From: QKTW01 sp052161885
Lineage (GTDB): Bacteria > Bacteroidota > Bacteroidia > Chitinophagales > Chitinophagaceae
Length of the DNA stretch: 64,000 bases
Assembly (NCBI GenBank): GCA_052161885.1
Contig: CP197396.1
Span: forward strand, 682,001-746,000
Direction: 5' to 3'
Numbering within the stretch: the stretch's first letter is position 1; every line of letters starts with the position of its first letter. Below, piece after piece: positions 1 through 8,442 of the stretch. Both the position numbers and the translations under genes were made by a program. The notes under the pieces were generated by a model. It was given only the letters and a program-made list of their open reading frames with translations, was not told where the DNA came from and did no database searches.

Positions 1-983
1 GCTTCTTTATGCCGCGCACTATTATCAGTGCCGGTTATACACTGGAAACACAGGCACAGGCATTGGAAGTACATTCCGTCAAAGGCGCATTCACCTACAG
101 CTGGAAAGAAGACTCCAGGAAACAGCATCAACTCACTCCGTTGAATCTCTATTTTGTGCGGACAGATACCGTCGGCACTCCGGTACTTTCTTATAACTAT
201 ACCAATCTCATTTTTAACGGCATCATTGCCGGGCCGTCTTACGAGTTTACATACAACACCCAGACTGGGCAGGACCGTGTAAACAATTATTATTTCGACG
301 GGCTGGTAGAAGTGGCCGGCGGTATCAAAGGTATCGGGCATCATGCAGATTATAATGAAGGTGCTTTAAAACTGTATAACGCAGACCTGGCACAGTATAC
401 CAAACTGCAGGCCGATTTCCGGTATTATCACAACTTTACACCGCAGACATCCTGGGCCGGACGTATTTTCTTTGGTGCCGGGCTGCCGTTTGGCTATTCT
501 TACCAATTACCTAATATCAAGCAGTACTTCAGTGGCGGTAGCAGCAGCCTGCGGGGCTTCCAGTCGAGAATGGTAGGGCCGGGAACATTTAATGAGCAAT
601 ATCTCTATGGCACGAACAATTACCTGGAGCTATTGGGCGACCTGAAGCTGGAAATGAATGCAGAATATCGTAAGACACTGTATAAATTCCTGAAAGGTGC
701 TGTATTTGCAGATGCCGGTAACATATGGCTGTATACGGACAACCCTAACTTCCCGGGCGGGCAGTTCAGCTCAAGCTTCTATAAGGAATTGGCCGTGGAT
801 GCAGGTGTGGGCTTGCGTCTTGATTTTAAAATAGTGATGCTGCGTCTTGATCTCGGTATGCCGGTACGCAAACCATGGCTGCCGGAAGGCCAGCGTTGGG
901 TGTTTAACCAGATAGAATTCGGTGATCCCGACTGGCGTAAAAATAATCTTGTGCTGAATGTCGCCATCGGTTATCCGTTCTGA
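1..983 (+). CDS. Omp85/TamA-type outer-membrane assembly protein, C-terminal part
   Basis: The gene enters from the left edge in the frame whose first full codon starts at base 3. About 327 residues are visible and they look entirely like a beta-barrel: alternating aromatic and polar strands and a terminal aromatic (ending YPF), the usual insertion signal of outer-membrane proteins. The stretch GGSSSLRGFQSR matches the conserved (V/L)RG(F/Y) element of barrel loop L6 in the BamA/TamA (surface antigen D15) family. Proteins of this kind insert or transport outer-membrane proteins, and Bacteroidota carry a lipoprotein version, TamL. The POTRA region and N-terminus lie outside the window, so BamA-like and TamL-like proteins cannot be told apart. 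It converges on the next gene with only two bases between the stop codons. Confidence 0.8.
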   Translation, partial: FFMPRTIISAGYTLETQAQALEVHSVKGAFTYSWKEDSRKQHQLTPLNLYFVRTDTVGTPVLSYNYTNLIFNGIIAGPSYEFTYNTQTGQDRVNNYYFDGLVEVAGGIKGIGHHADYNEGALKLYNADLAQYTKLQADFRYYHNFTPQTSWAGRIFFGAGLPFGYSYQLPNIKQYFSGGSSSLRGFQSRMVGPGTFNEQYLYGTNNYLELLGDLKLEMNAEYRKTLYKFLKGAVFADAGNIWLYTDNPNFPGGQFSSSFYKELAVDAGVGLRLDFKIVMLRLDLGMPVRKPWLPEGQRWVFNQIEFGDPDWRKNNLVLNVAIGYPF

Positions 984-985
984 TA

Positions 986-1426
986 CTATACCAGCAAATG
1001 GTTCAGGTTCTTCAGCCTGTCCAGTGTAATGATCTGCGCCATCTGTATATCCGGGATGTTACGCAGGTATTGCGTGATCGTTGCAGCCTCGTCTTCTGCA
1101 TCATTGCTCTGGATCATCCACAGGTAGTCCAGCTGTTTTACTTCAGGGAGCAATACTTCTTTTTTGTCTTTGAGCTTATACAGAAGGTAACGGGTGCCGC
1201 TCAGCGGAATGCAGTACTGGTAAATAGAAAAATGATGCTGCTGCCCGGCTGATTTCTGCAGGCATATATCCAGGTCACCTTCACGTACAAAGCTGAGGCC
1301 AAAGCGTTGATTCAGCAACCAGCAAAGCCGGTAGGCAGGCAGTGCGCTTACAAGACCGATCAGGCAGGAGTCTTCAAAAAAAGCCTCCAGCATATCTTCC
1401 ATACTTAACGTCCACTTTGCTGACAT
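986..1426 (-). CDS. IPExxxVDY family protein
   Basis: A 146-residue soluble protein without signal peptide or membrane segment. Around residues 93-100 it carries LPEVKQLDY, a close variant of the IPExxxVDY signature that names a small Bacteroidota-restricted family of unknown function. Length and overall character (acidic, aromatic-rich) fit the family. Its stop codon nearly touches that of the convergent Omp85 gene, and its start faces the slipin gene across about 90 bases that must hold two divergent promoters. No biochemical role can be inferred from the sequence. Confidence 0.7.
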   Translation of the reverse strand: MSAKWTLSMEDMLEAFFEDSCLIGLVSALPAYRLCWLLNQRFGLSFVREGDLDICLQKSAGQQHHFSIYQYCIPLSGTRYLLYKLKDKKEVLLPEVKQLDYLWMIQSNDAEDEAATITQYLRNIPDIQMAQIITLDRLKNLNHLLV

Positions 1427-1513
1427 TGCCTGATTGTTTTTATAATATCTATAGAATTTGTAGTCACAAAATTCGGGCTAATTTGTATATTTCCAAATAA
1501 AACGAACCTATAT

Positions 1514-2461
1514 ATGGAATTTCTGGTTGTCATTGTTGTGATACTCATCCTGCTTTCCCTTTGTCTCATCACAGTAAGGCAGGGAACAGTGGCTGTTGTT
1601 ACTGTATTTGGTAAATTTCAACGCATACTGCGTCCCGGTCTTAACTTCCGTATTCCTTTTATCCAGCGCATCTTTTGCCGTATATCTTACCAGAACCGCT
1701 CCATTGAACTGAAGTTCCAGGCCATTACACAGGACCAGGCCAATGTAAACTTCTCTGCCATGATGCTTTATTCTGTACTTAACCAGGAATCGCAGACGAT
1801 ACAGAATGTGGCATTTAAATTCGTAGATGAACGTAACTTTATGCAGGCGCTGATACGCTCTGTGGAAGGCTCTGTACGTGCATTTGTAGCTACAAAAAAA
1901 CAATCTGAGATATTGCAGCTCCGTTCAGAGATCATACATCACGTAAAAGAGCAGCTCGACGTACAGCTCGAAGAATGGGGCTACCATTTGCTGGATATAC
2001 AGATGAACGATATTTCTTTTGACGAAGTGATCCTGCAGGCGATGGCGCGTGTGGTGGCATCGAACAACCTGAAAGCCGCTGCAGAAAACGAAGGACAGGC
2101 ATTGCTCATCACCAAGACAAAATCTGCGGAAGCAGAAGGTAACGCCATCAAAATATCAGCAGAGGCCGAAAAGCTCGCATCGCAGCTGCGTGGCCAGGGT
2201 GTGGCGCTCTTCCGCGAAGAAGTAGCACGTGGTTTGGCTATTGCTGCAAAAGAAATGGAAAGCGCCAATCTTGATGCTTCTTTTATCCTCTTTTCCATGT
2301 GGACGGATGCCATCAAGCATTTTGCGGAAAATGGCAAAGGCAACACTATATTCCTCGACGGATCGACCGACAATATGCAACGTACCGTGCAGCAGCTGAT
2401 GTCAACAGTAAAAAACTCAGAAATAGTAAAACCACAGGGAAGACAGGGCGGCAATCAATAG
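1514..2461 (+). CDS. slipin/stomatin-like SPFH (band 7) membrane protein
   Basis: This 315-residue protein has one N-terminal membrane helix (about residues 2-21), then an SPFH/band 7 domain (about 25-200) opening with the typical QGTVAVVTVFGKFQRILRPGLN, then an Ala/Glu/Lys-rich coiled coil (about 195-240, repeated EAEGNAIKISAEAE type) and a short polar tail. SPFH proteins oligomerise into membrane-bound rings that organise microdomains or guard membrane proteases such as FtsH. No NfeD or protease gene is adjacent. The next gene starts seven bases downstream and encodes a two-helix membrane protein, so the two probably form a unit. It is a different type from the larger flotillin-like gene at 27.4-29.4 kb. 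Confidence 0.85.
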   Translation: MEFLVVIVVILILLSLCLITVRQGTVAVVTVFGKFQRILRPGLNFRIPFIQRIFCRISYQNRSIELKFQAITQDQANVNFSAMMLYSVLNQESQTIQNVAFKFVDERNFMQALIRSVEGSVRAFVATKKQSEILQLRSEIIHHVKEQLDVQLEEWGYHLLDIQMNDISFDEVILQAMARVVASNNLKAAAENEGQALLITKTKSAEAEGNAIKISAEAEKLASQLRGQGVALFREEVARGLAIAAKEMESANLDASFILFSMWTDAIKHFAENGKGNTIFLDGSTDNMQRTVQQLMSTVKNSEIVKPQGRQGGNQ

Positions 2462-2468
2462 ACCATTC

Positions 2469-3074
2469 ATGAAGCGCATACTGGCATACAGCATTTTCGC
2501 ATTGGGTATATTACTCATTGTTTTCTTCCGTGCATATGAAGGAGATATGATCCCCTACCCGGTAGTGTTTATCATTATCGGACTTTTGATGATGGTGGTA
2601 AGCTATATTATCCTGCGCAGGCTGCCACAGCTTAAGGCCAAACATGATTATCACCGCCTGATGCTGGAAATAAGCGACCTCAAGGCACGCGGAGACCGGC
2701 TTAAAGTAAACCTTGCTGCGTGCGAAGTAAAAGACTCTTCTTATTTTGAAGAGCAGGAACCGGCCAGCGGCACCGGTATGCCGGAAGGTATTACAGACCT
2801 GGAGCGTTATGTACAGGTCTTTAATGCGCTTAAAGGCCCTTTTACCCGGCCGGCAGCACACGAAGTGTACCAGAGCGTGCTGGTATATAAATGTATGTAC
2901 AACGGGCGGCAACTGCAGTTTATCAGCCGTATTATACCAAAAGATAAAACTTCCGTACTTTTCTGGCTCGATAACCAGAAAGAGACAGTTCTGTACGTGG
3001 ATAAAACCAATCCTTCAAGATACTTTTTTGACCTTGATTTTTTTAACAGTGACAATGCAGCCCCGGCAAAATAA
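2469..3074 (+). CDS. membrane protein of unknown function, slipin operon partner
   Basis: A 201-residue protein I do not recognise. Two hydrophobic helices at about residues 5-20 and 27-48 are followed by a Lys/Arg-rich, probably coiled segment (KAKHDYHRLMLEISDLKARG) and a soluble C-terminal domain of about 120 residues on the cytoplasmic side by the positive-inside rule. It starts seven bases after the slipin stop codon, which suggests co-transcription and a role in the same SPFH assembly. Small two-helix partners are common beside SPFH genes, but I see no NfeD-type OB-fold signature here. Confidence 0.65.
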   Translation: MKRILAYSIFALGILLIVFFRAYEGDMIPYPVVFIIIGLLMMVVSYIILRRLPQLKAKHDYHRLMLEISDLKARGDRLKVNLAACEVKDSSYFEEQEPASGTGMPEGITDLERYVQVFNALKGPFTRPAAHEVYQSVLVYKCMYNGRQLQFISRIIPKDKTSVLFWLDNQKETVLYVDKTNPSRYFFDLDFFNSDNAAPAK

Positions 3075-3077
3075 AAC

Positions 3078-3161
3078 AACCGGAAAATCATATAATTATG
3101 TAATCCGGTTATGAGGCGGTATCTGTTCATATTTATATAGTAACAGATTAAGGAATCGCCT
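3078..3161. other. two adjacent hairpins between the slipin operon and purA
   Basis: The first hairpin pairs AACCGGA (3078-3084) with TCCGGTT (3104-3110). The second is nested: AGGCG (3114-3118) pairs with CGCCT (3157-3161), and inside it ATCTGTT (3121-3127) pairs with AACAGAT (3142-3148). Neither is followed by a clear run of T, so they are weak candidates for factor-independent terminators. They could be the mRNA 3' end of the slipin operon or, if transcription reads on, part of a structured purA leader. Confidence 0.35.
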
Positions 3162-3197
3162 ATCTGACACAATGCTAATTCTTTCTTAAAGTCAAGA

Positions 3198-3227
3198 CTT
3201 GTTTTTTACCTGAAACGACTAATTTTA
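3198..3227 (+). promoter_or_regulatory. putative Bacteroidota-type promoter of purA
   Basis: CTTG (ending 3201) is followed after 18 bases by TAATTTTA (3220-3227). This is close to the Bacteroidota consensus TTTG, about 19 bases, TAnnTTTG. The predicted transcript would start near 3234 and leave a leader of about ten bases before the ATG at 3245. Confidence 0.45.
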
Positions 3228-3244
3228 CGCGCCAATTTTTTATT

Positions 3245-4510
3245 ATGATTGATGTTTTGCTTGGATTGCAATGGGGAGATGAAGGCAAGGGGAAAATCGT
3301 GGATTTCCTTGCTGCCCGGTACGATATAATAGCCCGTTTCCAGGGTGGGCCTAATGCAGGGCATACACTGTATGTAAACGGAAACAAAGTAGTGCTGCAC
3401 ACCATTCCTTCCGGGGTTTTCCAGTCGCACTGCCTTAACCTGATCGGTAACGGTGTGGTAATAGACCCGGTAACCCTCCAGAAAGAGATCAAAACAATAC
3501 AGGCATTGCAGCCTGATCTGCTGGACCGCCTGTTCGTATCGCAGCGCGCGCACCTCATCCTGCCTACGCACCGTGCGTTGGATGCCGCTTCTGAAGCTTC
3601 CAAGGGCAAGGAAAAGATCGGTTCTACACTTAAAGGCATAGGCCCGGCATACATGGACAAAACCGGCCGTAACGGCCTGCGTGTGGGTGATGTGCTGAGC
3701 AAAGATTTTGACAAAAAATACCAGGCACTGAAGGACAAACACCTGCAGATGCTGGCACAATATGAGCAAACGGTTGACTGGCAGGAATGGGAACCTGCTT
3801 TCCTAGAAGCCATAGACCATCTGCGCACACTCAAGATCGTAAATGCCGAATACTGGCTGGAAGGTCACCTCAAAGACGGTAAAAGTGTACTGGCAGAAGG
3901 TGCACAGGGGAGCATGCTCGATATCGATTTCGGCACTTATCCTTTTGTTACTTCTTCCAATACCATAGCTGCGGGTGTCTGCAGCGGTCTTGGCGTAGCC
4001 CCTTCCACTATCGGCGAGGTGTATGGCATTTCCAAAGCATATTGCACCCGTGTAGGCGGCGGTCCGTTTCCTACAGAGCTGCTGGATAAAACCGGCGATG
4101 ATCTGCGTGAAGCAGGCAGCGAATTCGGTGCCACTACCGGTCGTCCGCGCCGCTGCGGCTGGATAGATCTTGTAGCACTGCGCTATGCGGTAATGCTGAG
4201 TGGTGTTACACAGCTGATTATGACAAAAGCAGACGTAATGGATGAATTCAACCCGATTAAAGCAGCAGTTGCATACCGTGTTGATGGTGTAGAAACGAAA
4301 GAATTTCCTTACGACCTCTGCAGTGTGGATGTAGAGCCTGTTTATGAAACGTTTGCAGGCTGGGAAAAACCTATCAGCAGCTGTACGGAATACAGTGAGC
4401 TGCCGCAGACATTTAAAGATTACTGCCACTTTGTGGAACAATACCTGGGCACTAAAATCGCGTATGTTTCCAACGGCACCGGCAGAGATCAGTTACTGCA
4501 GATTCCATAG
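3245..4510 (+). CDS. purA: adenylosuccinate synthase
   Basis: Adenylosuccinate synthase joins IMP and aspartate using GTP in the first committed step of AMP synthesis in the cytoplasm. The 421-residue length fits the family (about 430). The N-terminal loop QWGDEGKGK contains the catalytic Asp (D12) and GGPNAGH the catalytic His (H40), equivalent to D13 and H41 of the E. coli enzyme. The motif TTGRPRRCGW and the C-terminal guanine-binding SNGTGRDQ are also present. A single-copy housekeeping gene preceded by its own promoter. The 77-base gap to the next gene has a poor second promoter (TTTG, 18 bases, TAAAATTT), so the downstream gene may have its own transcript. Confidence 0.97.
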   Translation: MIDVLLGLQWGDEGKGKIVDFLAARYDIIARFQGGPNAGHTLYVNGNKVVLHTIPSGVFQSHCLNLIGNGVVIDPVTLQKEIKTIQALQPDLLDRLFVSQRAHLILPTHRALDAASEASKGKEKIGSTLKGIGPAYMDKTGRNGLRVGDVLSKDFDKKYQALKDKHLQMLAQYEQTVDWQEWEPAFLEAIDHLRTLKIVNAEYWLEGHLKDGKSVLAEGAQGSMLDIDFGTYPFVTSSNTIAAGVCSGLGVAPSTIGEVYGISKAYCTRVGGGPFPTELLDKTGDDLREAGSEFGATTGRPRRCGWIDLVALRYAVMLSGVTQLIMTKADVMDEFNPIKAAVAYRVDGVETKEFPYDLCSVDVEPVYETFAGWEKPISSCTEYSELPQTFKDYCHFVEQYLGTKIAYVSNGTGRDQLLQIP

Positions 4511-4587
4511 AGAAAAATAACGATTTTTTTATTGAAAAAAAATTTGGCAAATTCCCCAAACAATTAAAATTTTACGGCATCAACTGT

Positions 4588-5055
4588 ATGAGCGCTATGA
4601 AGTCAAATACTGATAAAAAAGAAACAGCAAGCAAGAAAAGCGCAGCGCCAGGCGCCAAGTCTACACCTAAAAAAGCTTCTACAAAACCTGCGAAAGACCA
4701 GGATGAAGATGACGATGATGACACCCTGGATGATGAACAGGAAACTCCTGCAAAAAAGACTGCACCAAAGAAGACCACAGCAAGTAAGTCTAAAAGCCGT
4801 GACGATGATGACAATGTCGACGACGACGATGATGACGATCTTGAAGATGAGGATGATGACTATGGCAAAGATGAGGATGAAGATTACGACATTGATAAGG
4901 ATTTTGAAGAATTCGATCTTCCTAAATCCAAAAAGGCTGCCGGTGGTAAAAAATCATCTAAATCTGACGATGACTTTGATATAGACGATGAATTCAAAGA
5001 CCTTGGCTTCTTCAATGATGGCGGCGGCTTTGATGACGACGACGACGATTTTTAA
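4588..5055 (+). CDS. lysine- and aspartate-rich low-complexity protein
   Basis: A 155-residue protein made almost entirely of Lys, Asp, Glu, Ala, Ser and Thr. The first half is basic and Ala/Lys/Thr-rich, as in histone H1-like tails (KKSAAPGAKSTPKKAS). The second half consists of long Asp/Glu runs, and the end is Gly/Phe/Asp-rich. It has no hydrophobic core, signal peptide or recognisable domain and is predicted to be disordered. Codon use in frame is normal and the frame stays open across strongly biased DNA, but an alternative start at 4600 (MKSNT) cannot be excluded. Function unknown; a nucleic-acid- or ribosome-associated acidic/basic protein is one guess. It precedes pabB by 11 bases. 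Confidence 0.7.
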   Translation: MSAMKSNTDKKETASKKSAAPGAKSTPKKASTKPAKDQDEDDDDDTLDDEQETPAKKTAPKKTTASKSKSRDDDDNVDDDDDDDLEDEDDDYGKDEDEDYDIDKDFEEFDLPKSKKAAGGKKSSKSDDDFDIDDEFKDLGFFNDGGGFDDDDDDF

Positions 5056-5066
5056 TCTTCCGCTAC

Positions 5067-6350
5067 TTGCAGAGAAAACAAAGAACATATCCGCTCGCTG
5101 CGGAGCAGGTAAATGATATCAGGAATGGAATGCTGAACCGGGCCACCGGCTTCAGCATTCTTCTTTTTCTGGACAGTAATTCCTACCCATCCCTTTACGG
5201 GCGGTATGAATGCATACTTGCGGCCGGCAATACAGGCAGCATGATTGAATCCCTTGAATCGTTGCAGGCAGTGCATGATGACGAGAAAGACTGGCTGTTC
5301 GGGCACATCTGCTATGATTATAAAAATGCATTGGAGCCATCGCAGCACAGCAGCAAAGAAATCCGTACCGGTTTCCCTTCGCTGCAGTTCTTCCGGCCGG
5401 AAATAGTCTGTTATATCAGCAAAGACAGCACTACACTCACCATTGAATCATTGACTGAAGACCCGGATGTTCTTTATAAAGAAATAATTGCAGCAGTTGC
5501 GGCAGCACCTCCGGCTTTACCTAAACTGAATTTCACGCGTCGCATTACCCGTGAAAATTATTTGGAGGCAATCCATGATATCCGTGAACATATCGCAGCC
5601 GGCGACTGTTATGAGCTTAACTATTGCACGGAATGTTATTGCGAAGATGCATTGGTCAATCCTTATGACGTATTCCGCTCGCTCAACAGCTTGTCCCCTG
5701 CCCCTTTTGCCGCTTATTACCGCCTGAATGACCTCTACCTGATGTGTGCCAGCCCCGAGCGGTATTTGTATAAAGATGGCCGCAAAATCCGTTCGCAGCC
5801 GATAAAAGGTACGGCCCGTCGTGGGCAGGATGCTGCAGAGGACGAAGCATTAAAAACAGCGCTGAAAGCAAGCATCAAGGAACGCGCAGAAAATGTGATG
5901 ATCACAGACCTTACACGCAACGACCTTGCCCGCTGCAGCGAAACCGGCAGTGTGCAGGTAGATGAGCTGTTCGGCATCTACACCTTTCCGCAGGTACACC
6001 AGATGATATCTACGGTAAGCGGCGTATTAAAGAATGAAGCGCCATTTACAGACGCGGTACGTTACAGTTTTCCCATGGGCAGCATGACCGGAGCACCAAA
6101 AATAAAAGTGATGCAGCTGATAGAACAATATGAACAATCGCGGCGGGAGCTTTTCTCCGGCACCGTAGGCTATATTACGCCGGAAGGCGATTTTGATTTT
6201 AACGTGATCATCCGTAGTCTTTTTTATAATGAAAGCAGCCGCTACCTTTCCTTCCAGACCGGCGGTGCTATTACATACGATAGCGTACCGGAGCAGGAAT
6301 GGGACGAAATGCTGCTGAAAGGCTGGGCGCTGGAAAGGATATTTCAATAG
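5067..6350 (+). CDS. pabB: aminodeoxychorismate synthase component I
   Basis: A 427-residue chorismate-binding enzyme that converts chorismate and ammonia to 4-amino-4-deoxychorismate for folate synthesis. The family core is clear: PIKGTARRG with Lys 247, the covalent-intermediate lysine that separates PabB (PIKGT) from TrpE (PIAGT), then NVMITDLTRNDLA, the MGSMTGAPK loop and the C-terminal RSLF and FQTGGAITYDS segments. The N-terminal ~150 residues are a divergent version of the family's N-domain. No glutamine amidotransferase (pabA) or lyase (pabC) gene is adjacent, so those partners must lie elsewhere. Confidence 0.92.
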   Translation: MQRKQRTYPLAAEQVNDIRNGMLNRATGFSILLFLDSNSYPSLYGRYECILAAGNTGSMIESLESLQAVHDDEKDWLFGHICYDYKNALEPSQHSSKEIRTGFPSLQFFRPEIVCYISKDSTTLTIESLTEDPDVLYKEIIAAVAAAPPALPKLNFTRRITRENYLEAIHDIREHIAAGDCYELNYCTECYCEDALVNPYDVFRSLNSLSPAPFAAYYRLNDLYLMCASPERYLYKDGRKIRSQPIKGTARRGQDAAEDEALKTALKASIKERAENVMITDLTRNDLARCSETGSVQVDELFGIYTFPQVHQMISTVSGVLKNEAPFTDAVRYSFPMGSMTGAPKIKVMQLIEQYEQSRRELFSGTVGYITPEGDFDFNVIIRSLFYNESSRYLSFQTGGAITYDSVPEQEWDEMLLKGWALERIFQ

Positions 6351-6432
6351 TGCCCCTCCGAGCTGTTTAACCCCAAAATAAGACCACACGTATTTTCCAT
6401 ACTATATAACGCCTTTTTAGCGTTAGCTTGTT

Positions 6433-6440
6433 TACTTTTG
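6433..6440 (+). promoter_or_regulatory. Bacteroidota -7 box before the Gfo/Idh/MocA gene
   Basis: TACTTTTG is a perfect TAnnTTTG match 15 bases upstream of the ATG at 6456. It also argues against the longer TTG-initiated reading frame at 6438, because that TTG lies inside the box. Confidence 0.6.
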
Positions 6441-6455
6441 ATCTTTACACTGTAC

Positions 6456-7469
6456 ATGAACAATCCGATCCGCTTTGCAATCGTCGGCTATGGCAATATA
6501 GGCAGGCGCCACGCAGAGCATATACATAACAATCCTTCCACACAGCTTGTAGCCGTTTGCGACGTACGCCCGGAAGTAAAGGAACAACTCGCTGAAGGCA
6601 TTGCATTCTACAGCAATATTGAAACAATGCTGCAGCAGGTACAGGCAGATGTACTATGCGTATGCACGCCCAACTACCTGCATGAACCGCATACCATAGC
6701 TGCCCTGGAAGCAGGTTTGCACACCGTAGTAGAAAAACCGATGGCATTGTCCGTTGCCGAGTGCGACCGTATGATCGCAGCATCGCAAAAAGCCGGGAAG
6801 GTCATCTTTGCAGTAAAGCAAAACCGTTACAATCCGCCGGTGCAGGCGGTAAAACAGCTTTTGGGGCGCCAGGGGCTCGGGCAAATGTACATGGTGCAGG
6901 TAAATTGTTTCTGGAACCGTGGAGACGCCTACTACGCGCACAGCGACTGGCGCGGGAAAAAAGAAAAAGATGGTGGCTGCTTATTTACGCAGTTCAGTCA
7001 TTTTGTAGACATACTTTATTACCTCAACGGTGTAATCACCGATGCCAAAGGCTGGCTGAAGAATTACGCGCACCAGCACAATACACAATTTGAAGACACA
7101 GGCAGCTTTGTACTTACAGCAGCCAATGGTGCAATCGTTAACTTCAATTTTACCACCTGTTCTTTTGAGAAGAATATGGAAGGCGCTTTTACTTTCTTCG
7201 CAGAAAAAGGAACGGTAAAAATTGGGGGGCAATACCTGAATACTATCGAATACCAGCATATCAAAGACACTGCCCTGCCCGAGATCAACATTACGGCCAA
7301 AGCCAATGATTACGGCCTGTATCAGGGATCTATGAGCAACCATGATAAAGTGATACAGAACGTAGTAGACGTACTGCACCACAATGAAGCGGTAATGACC
7401 AGCGCAGAAGAAGGGCGTGAAGTAGTGCATATGATAGAACAGATGTATACAGGAGCTGTAAATTTGTAG
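6456..7469 (+). CDS. Gfo/Idh/MocA-family oxidoreductase, WlbA/WbpB-like
   Basis: This 337-residue NAD(P)-dependent sugar oxidoreductase has a Rossmann fold opening IRFAIVGYGNIGRRH and the family EKP motif (VVEKPMALS), whose Lys is catalytic, followed by a C-terminal alpha/beta dimer domain. KQNRYNPPVQ and the SDWRGKKEKDGG element resemble enzymes of the WlbA/WbpB type, which oxidise C3 of UDP-N-acetylglucosaminuronate. The precise substrate is an inference. A DegT/DnrJ-type aminotransferase, the usual next enzyme in such pathways, occurs 33 kb away at 39103, not beside it. The chitinase gene begins two bases after the stop codon. The start at 6456 is chosen because it follows the -7 box and begins MNNPIRFAIV. 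Confidence 0.85.
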   Translation: MNNPIRFAIVGYGNIGRRHAEHIHNNPSTQLVAVCDVRPEVKEQLAEGIAFYSNIETMLQQVQADVLCVCTPNYLHEPHTIAALEAGLHTVVEKPMALSVAECDRMIAASQKAGKVIFAVKQNRYNPPVQAVKQLLGRQGLGQMYMVQVNCFWNRGDAYYAHSDWRGKKEKDGGCLFTQFSHFVDILYYLNGVITDAKGWLKNYAHQHNTQFEDTGSFVLTAANGAIVNFNFTTCSFEKNMEGAFTFFAEKGTVKIGGQYLNTIEYQHIKDTALPEINITAKANDYGLYQGSMSNHDKVIQNVVDVLHHNEAVMTSAEEGREVVHMIEQMYTGAVNL

Positions 7470-7471
7470 AC

Positions 7472-8368
7472 ATGCAGCAAGACACAGCAAGATTCGTAAG
7501 GCAATGGCTCCGCTGGCCGTTACTGATGGTTTTGTGTATGTCAGTTGGCACAGATACTATGGCACAGAAAAAAATCCAGGCTTTCTCCGGTGGGCTTCGT
7601 TACCTGGATGAGCAAAAGTGGAATGAACTTTTCCCCAACAGGTTTGGCGTTTCCAGTTACAAGGCACCGGATATTCCGAAGGCCGAAGGCAAAGATTTTT
7701 ACAGCTTTAAAGCATTGCTGATTGCCGCAGCACGATTCCCTTTGTTTCTGAATGAAGGTGATGCAGCGACTCAAAAAAGGGAGCTGGCGGCATTTCTTGC
7801 AAACATAGCACAGGAAACAAGCGGCGGCTGGAGCGAGGCGCCCGGTGGATATTTTAAATGGGGCCTTTGCTATAAAGAAGAAATTAACCCCGATCACAAT
7901 CTCTACGCAGACACCAGCAGGCACAACTGGCCACCGGTTCCCGGCAAATCGTACCAGGGCCGTGGCCCCAAACAACTCAGCTGGAACTATAACTACGGAC
8001 AATTCAGTGAGGCATATTTCGGGAATAAAGATACCTTGCTCCGCCATCCGGAATTACTGGCTACAGATCCGGTAGTTTCTTTTGCCTCTGCGATATGGTT
8101 CTGGATGACACCACAATCGCCCAAGCCATCGTGCCATGATGTGATGACCGGTAAATGGCAGCCGACACCCAGAGATACAGCAGCCGGCCGGTACCCGGGA
8201 TTTGGCGTAACGGTAAATATCATTAACGGAGGCATAGAATGCGGGCGGAAAAAAACGGCAGAAAAAACCAGTTACCGTTACCGGTACTACCAGTATTTCT
8301 GCCGGTATTTCGGCGTTACTCCCGGCCCCAATGCAGATTGCAATGACCAGAAGCCATTTACTCAATAA
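7472..8368 (+). CDS. secreted chitinase, glycoside hydrolase family 19
   Basis: A 298-residue family 19 chitinase that hydrolyses beta-1,4 GlcNAc bonds with inversion. A signal peptide of about 31 residues ends near DTMA. The catalytic acid is E115 in AQETSGG (the HETTGG motif of plant enzymes), and the base is probably E137 in CYKEEINPD, about 22 residues later as in barley chitinase. The signature YQGRGPKQLSWNYNYG is almost the textbook GH19 pattern, and GVTVNIINGGIECG follows it. No chitin-binding module or type IX sorting tail is present, so it is probably exported to the periplasm or released. A TAAATTTG box at 7459-7466 overlaps the end of the upstream gene and could give a leaderless transcript, but it also encodes Asn-Leu. 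Confidence 0.92.
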   Translation: MQQDTARFVRQWLRWPLLMVLCMSVGTDTMAQKKIQAFSGGLRYLDEQKWNELFPNRFGVSSYKAPDIPKAEGKDFYSFKALLIAAARFPLFLNEGDAATQKRELAAFLANIAQETSGGWSEAPGGYFKWGLCYKEEINPDHNLYADTSRHNWPPVPGKSYQGRGPKQLSWNYNYGQFSEAYFGNKDTLLRHPELLATDPVVSFASAIWFWMTPQSPKPSCHDVMTGKWQPTPRDTAAGRYPGFGVTVNIINGGIECGRKKTAEKTSYRYRYYQYFCRYFGVTPGPNADCNDQKPFTQ

Positions 8369-8422
8369 CGATTAGCTAATGCCTGGCAGGCCGTAAACAG
8401 AATGTCGAATGCTACAAATTCA

Positions 8423-8441
8423 CTAGCTAATCAGCTAATGA
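8423..8441. repeat. TTAGCTAAT-type intergenic word repeat
   Basis: CTAGCTAATCAGCTAATGA lies immediately behind the nitroreductase stop codon, with a further ATTAGCTAAT at 8371-8380 just behind the chitinase stop. The same words recur at 29914-29940 behind dprA. Confidence 0.5.
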
Positions 8442-8442
8442 A

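Noticed and set aside
4703..4984. Met/Thr-rich plus-strand frame inside the Lys/Asp-rich gene
   Set aside because: It is a frame-shifted reading of GAT/GAC repeats.
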